This document shows, piece after piece, positions 47,635 through 56,868 of a DNA stretch of 64,000 nucleotides. The position numbers and the translations under genes were made by a program. How positions within the stretch are numbered: the stretch's first letter is position 1; each line of letters starts with the position of its first letter. The notes under the pieces are model-generated. The model searched no databases. It was given only the letters and a program-made list of their open reading frames with translations, and was not told the DNA's origin. This DNA is from Dasypus novemcinctus (lineage: Eukaryota; Chordata; Mammalia; Cingulata; Dasypodidae), in NCBI RefSeq assembly GCF_030445035.2, contig NC_080673.1, positions 197,034,216 through 197,098,215 on the forward strand, given 5' to 3'.

Positions 47635-48707
47635 AAAAAAATTTTATTGTATTTTTTTGAAGATGCATAGATCACAAAAAATGTTACATTAAAAAATATA
47701 AGAGATTCCCATATACCCCCCACCTGCTCCCACTCCCCCATCAACAACCTCTTTCATCATTGTGGGACATTCATTGCATTTGGTGAATACATTTTGGAGC
47801 ACTGCTGCACCACATGGATTATAGCTTACATTGCAGTTTACACTATCCCCCAGTACATTCAGTGGGTTACGGCAGGATATATTATGTCCTGCATCTGTTC
47901 TTGAAATATCATTTAGGACAATGCCAAGTCCTGAAAATGCCCCCACATCACATCTCTTCTTCCCTCTCCCTGCCCTCAGCAGCAACTGTGCTCACTTTCT
48001 TCACATCAATGCTATAGTTTCTTCCATTACTATTCACAATAGTTCTATAGTAAAATACCAGTAAGTTCACTCTAATTCATATTTTATTCCTCCATCCTGT
48101 GGACCCTGAGATGGTGATGTCCATTCCTCCTCTATATTGAGAGGGGGCTTAGCTCTCACACTGTTGATGGATGCAATTCTCCTGCTTGGAGTTGTAGACA
48201 CTCTCAGTTCCTTTATGTGGTGGTTGACCATCTTCACCTCCCTGTTACCTGACCTGGGTAAATCCAACGAAGCAGAGAGTAGGAGTTGCAACTCTGCTGA
48301 GGCTCAGGGCCCAGCTGGTGTATGGCCACTCCAAAGATGCAAGTCTTCTGAGTATATACCAACCCCTGCACCAACTACAGGTTCAGTAAAAGTGTCAGAA
48401 GAGACATGTGTAGAAAGTTCACATCTGAGTCCAATTCCATCACACTCAGGAACAAATTCCACAGTAAGACCCACTGACAAAGTACTGAACTCCAGAGCCA
48501 TCTGCCACCACTGAAGAACCTGTGTGTCTCCATAGCTCTCAAGAAAACCAGTATCTGGGGTTGTATCTACTTTGGCTGTCTCTGGGATCCTGCTGAGGCA
48601 TGCATAAGCGTGACCCCTCTGATGACCTCCTGACTCTTTTGTGAAGATTCTTAGCCATATAAACTCATTTGTCTTTACCATTTCCCCCTTTTATTCAAGG
48701 TCTAAAT
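47635..48707 (-). mobile_element. X-repeat, long copy with 10-bp TSD
   Basis: Perfect TSD ATTGTCTTTT at 47625-47634 and 48708-48717. The A-tail is at the left (T-rich on plus). This is the longest uninterrupted copy (1073 bp). In sense order it contains segments shared with the 51775 copy (CAGAGGGGTC, GTAGATACAACCCCAG, GGACTCAGATGTGA) and then with the 23462 and 41661 copies. Frames at 47689-47985 and 48137-48514 are by-products. Confidence 0.85.
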
Positions 48708-50768
48708 ATTGTCTTTTTAATATCCTTTAGCTCTATATCCATATTTTCCTTCATCCCCTTGAATTGATTTAGGGGAATTGTTTGAAGTTCTTTTATTAGT
48801 TGTTCCAAATCCTGTACATCTTCTGAAGTTTTAATTTGTTCCCCTGGCTGGGCTATACCTTCTTGTTTCTTCTGCTAGCATTTTTTTTTTTTCCTGATAT
48901 CTGGGCATCTTCAGATTTAACTTTAAAGATCATTTTCCCATCATGTGTATGGTTTTATTGTTGGTTGACTTAATGTTAAGGCTCTTTTCTGATTCTTGTT
49001 CTAAGTTATTCAGGAAATTTAGAGTAACTTGTGTTTAACTGTTCATATTTTCTCATCTCTTCTTCATCTGAATCTTACTATTGATATGTAGTACACTTTT
49101 TAAGATTGCACTTTTTTGTGCAATTGTTTCATTTCCGTAGAAAGCTTCCTTTCTTCTGTTCCTGGTCTGCAAATCTTGAACTGTTCTATTTTGGGGGGAT
49201 GCAGACTTTTATGGTATCATTTGTTACACTTCTCTCCCTCTTTCAGGGCACACCTTCCCTAATACTTTTCAGTACTGGAACCTGCCCTGTGTTACAGTAA
49301 TTCTGTTTTCTACCTTTCCTTTTTTCTTTCTGTGAGCCTTTTCTACCAACGGTTTCTTCCCTGTTAAGCTATCCAGGGACCCAGCTAGAGTCAATCCAGA
49401 AAAGTCTGTTTTGCATTTAGTTGGTCCAGCAAACAGAGACTGAATTGAGTGTGTGTGCCTCTCGCCAGCAGTTCTGTCATGGTCTCACTCCTCGTTTCCT
49501 TTTTTTACCTGGGGGCTCTTTCTTGTATGCAGCACTCCTCAGCAGCTTGTGTTCCACCATCACTATTGGTCTCTGCAAAGTTGGGTTCCATGCTTGGATA
49601 TGATGGGATTCAAACTCATGGCTTTTTGTGGCTGTTTAGTCTGTATCCATGGCAGGAGAGACCCAGGTCATGCTGCCTCTGTGAAACTTTCAAGCTGTGT
49701 GGGACCGAATGAGAGGATTTCTGGACTGATGTGTCTGGAAAGAAAATCTCTTAACTGTTCTTGGAGATGATTTTTTTTCTTTGGTGGTTTCTGCATTTAT
49801 GGAGTCCATCTACAGTCTCTATCATCCTCCAGAGTTCCATGCAAGTGAAATTTGTCCTTTATTAGTTGGTTCTGAGGAGAGACTTTATCAGACAATGTTT
49901 TACATTGCCATTTTGATGATGTTCTGGAATCCATAGTTTTTTTATTTTTTTATGAGAAGTAAGAGATAATTAAAATTTTTGCTCACCTGTTTGTAACGTG
50001 TCATTTTTCTCTTGGTGTTTTTAAGATTTTATCTTAGTCTATCATTTTGACTATGCTGTGCATGGCATGCTTTTCTTCATATTTATCCTTATTTGGATAC
50101 ACTGAGCATCTGGAATCTGTAAATTCACATCTTTCACCAAATTTGGGGAAATTTAAGTCATTGTTTATCCAAACATATTTCTCTTTTTTGTTCCTAAAGT
50201 ACTCTACTAACATGTCTGATAGACTTTTTGATATTGCTCCAGATGTCCCTGAGGTTTTATTCATTCTATTTAATCTTATTTCTTTTTCATATTAATTTAT
50301 CATTTCCATGGATCTACTTTTACATTTACTGAGTCTTTTCTGTCATCTCCAGTCTACCTCTAATTATTTTTTTCAAATTTCAGATATTATATTTTGTATT
50401 TAGAATTTCCATTTCATTCTTAACTTACAGCTTCTAATTTTTTTTGCTGAGATTTCCTATCTTTATGTTCACTCCAAGAAAAGTTTCCTTTATATCACTA
50501 TGCATAGTTACAATAACTGTTTTAAAATTCTTGCAAAATATTTTCAACTTAGACAATCTTTCAGTTGTCTAGTATGTTTTATCTTAATTACATATCATGT
50601 GTTCTTATTTCCTCATATGTTGCATAATTTTGGATTGTATCCATAACATGGTGAGTATTATGGTGCGAAGACTCTGGATGCTGTTATATTGCTTCAAAGA
50701 ACTTTGATTTTTCTTTTTTTCCTTTTCTTTCTTTTCTTTCTTTTTTTCTTTATCAGATGTATTTGGTC

Positions 50769-51215
50769 AGAGTACTAGGGAAACAGAACTGACAGCAGAT
50801 ATCTTTAAATATTTTGAGACTTTTATAAGAATTGTCTCTCATGTCAGTGACAAGCCGGAAGTCCAAATTCTGTAGGGCAGACTGCAACCTGGGAACTCTG
50901 ATGCATATCCTAGATGAATTCTCCAGGAGAAGCTGTCTGGCTGAAGGAGAGATGGAAATTTTTCTCTTCTGATTGCTTAAATTATCACTTCTTTTAAAGC
51001 CTTCAACTGACTGGATGACATGTCTCTCATTGTTGAAGTCAATCTCCTCAGTTGAGTGTAGATATAATAACCCATAGATGCAATCAACTTACTGATGATT
51101 TATGTACATGAAATGTCCTTATGGTAACAATCAGGGAAGTGCTTGCTTAACCAAACAAGTGGACACCATCACCTGGCCAAGTTTACACATGAATTTAACC
51201 ATTATAGCAGGCAAT
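50769..51215 (-). mobile_element. MLT2-like ERVL LTR
   Basis: Antisense: ACTAGGGAAACAGAACTGAC, GGAAGTCCAAATTCTGTAGG, CCTTCAACTGACTGGATGAC and CCTGGCCAAGTTTACACATG. Confidence 0.65.
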
Positions 51216-51774
51216 TAATTTAGCTGGACTGAAACAACAAATTTATCTTTTTGGCAATAGCTCATATCTCAGTTTACATATCATATCTTTAAATGGGGTG
51301 CTTTAAATTTGCCTAACACATACATGTTTCAGGAGTAGATAAAAATTCAGTCCAATTTTACACCCATATTTTAGGATGTCCCACTCTTGCTTTCTCTTCC
51401 TCATATTCCTCCCTTATTTCATAATCTGTTCAACACAAATTCTTAAAGTTCTTAAAGCCACAGCACTGAAATTTTCTATCAGAGATTTAGCTGTTCAACT
51501 ATTTCACTAAAAGCCATGAACATTGGAACTCATACTATGCAACTTTATGTTTCCAATTTTTGATCCCTCTTTAGAATTTGCTTACTTTGCTTTACTCTTC
51601 AGATTATTCAGATAGCTGGACTTTACATCTTTCTCATAGTTTTACGCTTTATCTAAGGGCAAGTCCAGTGGAGTTTCCTTAGTTATATCAGAAGGGAAGC
51701 AAAACACAGTTGAACTGTGTTATATTTAAGAATTCAGTATAAAACCACTAGCACTCTGTTATATATAAAAAAAA
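51216..51774. other. No recognisable feature
   Basis: I see no supported gene or named repeat. A short A-run is at 51768-51778. Confidence 0.4.
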
Positions 51775-52620
51775 AAATCAGTTAAAGGAAGTTTCATACA
51801 AAGGACTAATTAATCTGGGTTTACATTTCTTGTCTGCAATATAAAACAAGAACACGGTGAAGAAACATACATAATTTTGATAGACTATAAATGCAAATAC
51901 AAATGGTAATAATGCAATGTTAAGAGCTGTAGGGTGCCTAAGAGTTACCTCCTGAGAGTCTCCATGTTGCTCAAATGTGGCCAGTCTCAAAGCTAAACTC
52001 AGCATGTAAATGTGTTGCCTTCCCCCCAGCATGGGACATGACTCCCGGGGATGAGGCTCCCTGGCGCCAAGGGATTACTACTAAGTACCAGCTGATGATG
52101 TAACTAGAAAATACCTTGAATAAAAGGTTTAACTCAGACCAGCAGAATATCTCTGTCTACATATAATAACAGGAGTTAAAAATGCTTTTTGACCTAAATC
52201 AAGGGGGAAATGGAAAGGACAAATGAGTTTATATGACTATGAGTCTCTAAAAAAGAGCCAGGAGGTTATCAGAGGGGTTGCCCTTATGCACACCTCAGCA
52301 GAGTCCCAGAGACAGATAAAGTAGATACAACCCCAGGTATTGGATCTTCTGAGGGCTACAGAGACCCACAGGTTTTACGGTCATGGCAGATGGAGTTCAG
52401 TGTCATGTCAGTCGGCAGTTCTTTGGAATTGGTGTTTCTGTGTGATGGAGCTGGACTCAGATGTGATCTCTTTTCACAAGCCTTTCCTGTTACTTTACCA
52501 GAATTGTAGTTGGTGCTGGGGTTTAATGTATACCCAGGGCACCTGAATCTCTGGACTGATCATGGGGACCTCATATTTTTTTAATGTAATATTTAAAAAA
52601 AATGAATAAAGACAAAAAAA
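51775..52620 (+). mobile_element. X-repeat, internally deleted copy
   Basis: Carries the most 5' sequence of the family seen here (GCATGGGACATGACTCCCGG, ACTACTAAGTACCAGCTGAT, GGGCACCTGAATCTCTGGAC). At about 52558 it jumps directly to the terminal segment ATGGGGACCTCATATTTTTT and the A-rich tail. About 700 bp present in the 47635 and 41661 copies is missing. Confidence 0.78.
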
Positions 52621-52664
52621 TGAGGTGAAAAAAATGCCATTCCATCTTGGTGTTCAAGGTTTGT

Positions 52665-52687
52665 TTTCTGATAACGCTTATCAGAAA
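52665..52687. repeat. Perfect 10-bp hairpin with inverted GATA motifs
   Basis: TTTCTGATAA, loop CGC, TTATCAGAAA. TGATAA and TTATCA make two head-to-head GATA-factor consensus sites. Confidence 0.7.
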
Positions 52688-52809
52688 GTATAATTGGGCA
52701 TAATGAGATATAATGAGATTTGTGATCAACCAATAATAAACTTAAGACCTTAAACTATACTAGATAGTGATTCCTGTCTCTTCTTATTGGTAAAAATGTA
52801 GTGGGAATC

Positions 52810-52943
52810 TGCAGCCAATTAAGCCGACTGGCCCCCTCTCCCTGTGGGGGCCCGGTGTGCTGTGGCTGTGGACAGCAGCCTCCTTGGTAGTGTATGTGGC
52901 CTTTTGCCTGTACGGGTTACCCTAAGGGACCCTGGAGACAGCT
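52810..52943 (+). ncRNA. SNORA70: SNORA70-like H/ACA snoRNA copy
   Basis: The 134-nt segment starts TGCAGCCAATTAAGCCGACT and matches the remembered sequence of SNORA70 (U70) throughout, including GACAGCAGCC, TCCTTGGTAGTGTATG, CTGTACGGGTTAC and AAGGGACCCTGGAGACAGCT. Box H (ANANNA) is ACAGCA at 52872-52877, between two hairpin-forming halves. Box ACA is at 52938-52940, three bases before the end. In mammals SNORA70 lies in an RPL10 intron and is a box H/ACA pseudouridylation guide (18S rRNA is the reported target). Both boxes and both hairpin halves look intact, so the copy could be functional if it is transcribed within a longer RNA; no promoter is visible. Whether it differs from the parental armadillo copy cannot be judged here. 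Confidence 0.88.
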
Positions 52944-52996
52944 CTTCCTTGACTGTTGCTGGTCCTGTCTGTGACCTTGTGCCATCCACAATCTAG
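52944..52996 (+). other. Retained RPL10 intron tail with 3' splice site
   Basis: The 53 bases between the snoRNA end and the AG at 52995-52996 include a pyrimidine-rich stretch and CCACAATCTAG before RPL10 coding sequence. The acceptor was not used in the template RNA because its donor had been lost or processed away. Confidence 0.8.
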
Positions 52997-53376
52997 GCTT
53001 TAGACAGGTATGTGAGGTGCCTTTGGAAAGCCTCAGGGAACAGTGGGCCGGGTCTACATTGGCCAGGTCATCATGTTCATCCTCACCAAGCTGCAGAACA
53101 AGGAGCATGTGATTGAGGCGCTGCAGCAGGGCCAAGTTCAAGTTCCATGGCCAACAGAAAAATCCACATCTCCAAGAAGTGGGGTTTCACCAAGTTCAAA
53201 GCTGACAAATTCAAAGACATGCTGGCTGAGAAGCACCTCATCCTGGATGACTGTGGGGTGAAATACATCCCCAACTGTGGCCTCTTGGACAAGTGGTGGG
53301 CCCTGCACTTGTGAGGGTTTTGCCAGCACTGCCCTCTTCCAACCCATTCCCTCTAATAAACAACTCCCTGGCTGTC
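52997..53376 (+). pseudogene. RPL10P: RPL10 (uL16) processed pseudogene, 3' part
   Basis: RPL10 is a large-subunit ribosomal protein near the peptidyl-transferase centre. The segment encodes roughly its last 104 residues of about 214: [10 protein letters not shown] (53016 on), [17 protein letters not shown], then in shifted frames KKWGFTKF and GVKYIPN...LDKWWALH, ending at the stop 53312-53314. Defects: the Gln codon at 53001-53003 is TAG, the Arg codon at 53013-53015 is TGA, and single-base insertions near 53130 and 53161 shift the frame. Exons are joined without introns. The 3' UTR with AATAAA at 53355-53360 and the A-tail from 53377 show retroposition. The first base completes a codon split by the intron at the parental exon start. 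Dead as a protein gene. Confidence 0.93.
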
Positions 53377-53440
53377 AAAAATTAATAAATAAATAAATAC
53401 ATAAATACATAAATAAATAAATAGGTTCTCTGTCAAAAAA
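53377..53440 (+). repeat. Degraded poly(A) tail of the retrocopy
   Basis: AAAATTAATAAATAAATAAA and further AAAT/AAAC-type units, a short GGTTCTCTGTC, then A-run before the TSD. Confidence 0.85.
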
Positions 53441-53452
53441 AAAAATGTAGTG

Positions 53453-54179
53453 ATGAGCAGGCATAAGTCTTAGTTTGTGCCCATCCCAAACTTCCAACTG
53501 ATACCCTTTTTTAAATAAAGAAATCTTTTAATAGTAAACAACTTGAGAATGGCAAATATACTGGCATTAGGGCATGGATCACTAATCAGGACATAAGTCA
53601 GTAATTTAATAAGAACATGTAGTTTTCAAAACCTTGCCCATAGAATGTCACTATTTACTAAACACCAATAATGTATTCCATAGTGTTAGGAACTTATTTA
53701 TGGATAGCACCCATTGCCTCTGTGATCTATTTCAAAAACAACCTGACCTGTCCCACTTCCCTTCCCAGTATGATTTCATCTGATGCAAGTTAGGTCAAAC
53801 AGAAGACTTCCCTGGAATTTTGCACACTGGTGCTGTGAGAGAAGTGACATCTCCATTGGCGTGATGACATAACACTGGCAGGAGCCTGGAAGCTGCTTGT
53901 CACCATACGCCTTACTGGTTGGAAAAGCCAGTCTGTGATAGGAGAATATGGAACTAACATGTTCTCCCAAAGAAATAGCTTGGAGAAAATGAAAGAGTCC
54001 TGACTGTTTCTTATCCTGTGGTATTCAGCTCTGTACTATGGAAATTTGTTTGTTTAGCTTATCTGGGAGATACTCTTGCATCATTGTAACAAATCCCCTT
54101 TTCCATAGCTTTTGTGAATTGTGTTTCTAACTTTTGCAACTGGAAGTCTTGACTAATAGGCTAAGCACTTTAAATTAAT
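53453..54179. other. No recognisable feature
   Basis: I see no supported gene or named repeat. Confidence 0.4.
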
Positions 54180-54330
54180 TTCTGATAATTTTTGTAACAT
54201 CTAAGTAATATAGATATCAATCTCATTTATAGATGAGAAAAGTTAGGCTAAAAAAGCTAGTCAGTTGTTTAACACAGGCCTGATTCATGCCAAAGTCTAG
54301 GCTTTTTTTTCACTCATCGTGCTGCCTCTC
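54180..54330 (-). mobile_element. MIR fragment
   Basis: Antisense MIR: AATCTCATTTATAGATGAGA and CAGGCCTGATTCATGCCAAA. Confidence 0.55.
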
Positions 54331-55435
54331 TAATGATTTGTAGATATATTTTGGCTAAAGTTAACAGTGAAATACATCTGGTTGCTCACAGATTAAGACT
54401 GCTGGTTTTCCTGATGTTCTATTGTAACAAGTTAGAGGTGAAAGAAATACATGATTTATCGGTGGAGAAGGCTTGGAAATCTTCTATCCCTCTCCCCCTT
54501 ATCTTTGTCATGCCAGATGATCTCTCTTTCACAAAAGAACCAGGGGTGTTACATTCACTGCACCAGACCACAGAGATAGCTGCAGTGGAACTTGAGTTTC
54601 CAGACTCCTTGGTTCTTACTCTTTTCACTGCCTCAGATCACTCTTTGGGGGTTTCCTTTTGGCATAAAGGGAACTCAGAAGGCCATGAGCTGCACCAGTG
54701 GGCACCAGTAAGTCATATGGAGGAGTGTATTCAGGCAACCAGAAGGCAACATGCAGAGTCTGAGTTGGTGGGGTGAAAAGAGCAGTGGTAGGTTGAGTAC
54801 CAGGTTCCCATGAGGCAGGCGAGCAAAGCCAAGAGAAACTGGGAGTGGGTAACTCGACAGCTCAAGAAAGACAGATGGACAGTGCCAGAGGAAATTCAAT
54901 GAAGTGACTTGAATGCCACACTTGATCTTGGCTAGTATAAGACTACACTTCCAAAGGAAAACTGGCCAGAGAAATACAGAATCTTAGTTTGGGGAAAATG
55001 GGCTCCTAGGTAGATTATGAGGACATAGGCTAGGGCAGAAGGGACCAAAACAGGGATGGAGTTATTAGGGCTAGTATATAAGTGAAGTTTTTGTTGTTAA
55101 CAATTAAGACCTCCATTTTAAATGGTTGCAATCCCCCAAGGTCACAGTCTTAGTTCTTTTTTTTAACTTGATGTCTACATGAATTCTAATCCAGTGCTGT
55201 CCAAGAGAAATTTCTGCAGTGATGTTCTATTCTCTGCTTTTCAATATGGTATTTACTAGCTACATAAGGTTTTTGAGCTCTTGAAATATAACTAGCAAAA
55301 TGGAGGAATAAAATTTTTCATTTTAACTAATTTAAATTTAAATTTAAACAGCCAGTAATAGCTAAGGGCTTCTCTATTGGACAGCAGAGGCATCCCTGCC
55401 TACAGCCTCCAATACTGATAATCTTAAATTTTACT
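54331..55435. other. No recognisable feature
   Basis: The 147-codon plus frame at 54333-54776 has no recognisable domain and overlaps no repeat I can name; treated as chance. Confidence 0.4.
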
Positions 55436-55439
55436 ACTG

Positions 55440-55912
55440 AAGATTCTCTCCACATCTTCATATTTCTACATCCAGTTTTCTACAAATACTTATCTTTTGG
55501 AGATTCCATCGAACCCTCATCCTTGTACTTCAAACTCTCACTCACCTAATTACCACAAGTTTATCTTTTCCTTGTCTTGATGAGTCACTATTGACTGTCC
55601 AGTTGTCTAACCAAGTATGCTTAGTTGATTCTCCCTTTCATTTCTTAAAGCCAATAATTTTTCTAGACCCAATTATTCTATTTACTTCTTCTTCTATGCA
55701 TTATTAATGTCACTTCTCTAATTTAGCTCCTTAAAATGCCTTGCCTACTTTTTCTTGCAACAATCTCCCAACTTGAGACCTTCCTCGCAGTTTTACTGCT
55801 GTTGAGTCAATCTTCTATCTTGTTAACATGGTGGAATGCAAATCTGATTGGATCACTCTCTTATATGAAGGTGTCCAATGGCTCCCAGCAGTTGTATGAT
55901 GAAGACTAAACT
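55440..55912 (+). mobile_element. L2 LINE 3' region
   Basis: Sense L2: CTTGCAACAATCTCCCAAC, GCAAATCTGATTGGATCACT and GGTGTCCAATGGCTCCCAGC. Confidence 0.65.
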
Positions 55913-55961
55913 GTAGCATGGGTACCCAGAGATTGAGATAAGAACACCTTTATTTAATTAC

Positions 55962-56137
55962 CTTCGTAAGTCCAAGAGCTCTTAAATTCCCGATGGATTT
56001 CCATAATGAGGGAAGCTGTCATTTCCATGGCATCCTCTTCCTCCTCTGGTTCTTCCTTTTTCATATGTAGTTTCTGATCTTCACAGGAATCCATTTTTGT
56101 AAAGCTTATCAAGTGATCTAAATTCAAAAACCAGTCT
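55962..56137 (-). CDS. Candidate coding exon, gene unknown
   Basis: On the minus strand an open frame runs through ...SFTKMDSCEDQKLHMKKEEP and then EEEEDAMEMTASLIMEIHRE to FKSSWTYEG. It ends at a consensus-like donor, GAAG|GTAATT (exon end 55962), with a stop three codons later if unspliced. Two acceptors are possible: AG at 56139-56138 (176-bp exon) or AG at 56119-56118 (156 bp, exactly 52 codons). The acidic Glu-rich run followed by an amphipathic stretch looks protein-like and is not a repeat I know. There is no neighbouring exon in view and no conservation data. It could equally be a chance frame or an exon relic. Confidence 0.25.
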
Positions 56138-56868
56138 CTTAGTTTTTGTAGAGACAAACACAAGTACAATCACATCTTTTCTCAAAAAGGACTCATGAGT
56201 GTGGCTGACCTTATGGAGAAGCAGGGATCCACAAACACAGATACACACACACCACATCACACTCCCAATTACCTTTATTAGATATATTTGGCCTCTAATA
56301 TCCTTTTCACAATGGAGATACTAGAGTACCTAAGTGTGAGACTCTGCCTTGTTTTGATTCCAGACTCCAACCTGGATAAATTTTCAGTTTATCAAATTTC
56401 TCAGCTAAAAAATAGGCATGAATAGAAACCTCTGTCTCAAGGATTTTGTGAAGAATTAAAGCATTAATTGTTGTAATGTGTCAAGGCTGAAGTCTGGGGC
56501 CTGCTAAGTGTATAAAACCTTTGGTCCTGATAGGGTTGATATTGGCACCACCGTTAGAGAGTCTCTCTTGTCCTTTTTGACCATCTTTCTCCTGTGTTTC
56601 TCTTTTTTGTCCTTCCCTCATCAACATCCATATCAGTCCCCTACTCTTCTCATTGCTCCCACCCTAACATAGCCACAGAGTTTGATGGTCACCAGAACGA
56701 AGTGGGTGAGTATACAGCAATTTAATATGCAACTGTGCTCCTCAGAAATACCTGGGAACTTTCAACAGTGTGCCTCACCCTTTCCCCAGGCTTATAGAGT
56801 CAGAATCTTCAGAGCACACCAGGAATCCATTTTTATAAAGCTTTCTAAGTGATCTAAATTCAAAATCA
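56085..56868. repeat. Two-copy 49-bp direct duplication, about 735 bp apart
   Basis: CAGGAATCCATTTTTGTAAA...CTAAATTCAAAAACCAG at 56085-56133 recurs at 56819-56868 as CAGGAATCCATTTTTATAAA...CTAAATTCAAAATCAG with a few differences. The left copy covers the 5' part of the candidate exon at 55962-56137. Confidence 0.85.

Larger units (their letters stand above)
43788..49921 (-). mobile_element. HAL1-like element, third copy, with 18-bp TSD
   Basis: Flanked by TTCTGGATTCCATAGTTT (43770-43787) and TTCTGGAATCCATAGTTT (49922-49939), 17 of 18 identical. In sense order: 5' end CATCATCAAAATGGCAATG near 49921, 5' UTR, ORF1-like sequence (about 48890-46850, split by the X-repeat), ORF2-derived remnant (about 45700-45240) and L1 3' UTR (to 44355). 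Net length without the nested LTR and X-repeat is about 4.5 kb. More diverged from the copies at 25-34 kb than they are from each other, so older. Confidence 0.75.
41105..50740 (-). mobile_element. Ancient L1M/HAL1 element in three pieces
   Basis: Minus-strand pieces: 41105-41660 (3' UTR: AAAGCTGCTATGAACATTTG, CACATTCCCACTAAGAAC), about 42065-43769 (TTTTCTCCCAATCTGAGAC, CTTGAATTTATAGATGAATC at 43010) and 49940-50740 (ORF1-type sequence: TTGGTGTTTTTAAGATTTTA, CACCAAATTTGGGGAAATTT). Continuity across the 43788-49921 insertion is shown by that insertion's TSD. Diverged, no usable frame. Confidence 0.65.
52804..53440 (+). mobile_element. L1-mobilised retrocopy of a SNORA70-intron-RPL10 RNA
   Basis: A single 637-bp insertion with a perfect 12-bp TSD. 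It contains, in order: 6 bases, a full H/ACA snoRNA (52810-52943), the rest of an intron with its 3' AG (52944-52996), spliced RPL10 coding sequence (52997-53314), RPL10 3' UTR with AATAAA at 53355-53360, and an A-rich tail degraded into (AAAT)n and ending at 53440. Downstream exons are fused without introns, so the template was RNA. Its 5' end lies within a few bases of the mature snoRNA end. Confidence 0.92.
52792..53452. repeat. 12-bp target-site duplication AAAAATGTAGTG
   Basis: AAAAATGTAGTG at 52792-52803 and 53441-53452, identical. It brackets the SNORA70/RPL10 retrocopy and begins with the A-run expected from L1 endonuclease cutting on the opposite strand (TTTTT/A). Confidence 0.95.

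Noticed and set aside
47689..48514. Minus and plus frames of 98 and 125 codons near 48 kb
   Set aside because: They lie in an X-repeat copy with a perfect TSD, and equivalent frames in other copies are broken at different places.
53043..53347. Three overlapping frames on both strands in the RPL10 region
   Set aside because: They are pieces and shadows of the frameshifted RPL10 pseudogene; none matches the protein throughout.
54333..54776. 147-codon plus-strand frame as a gene
   Set aside because: No domain, no splice or promoter context, and unremarkable composition; expected by chance in 64 kb.
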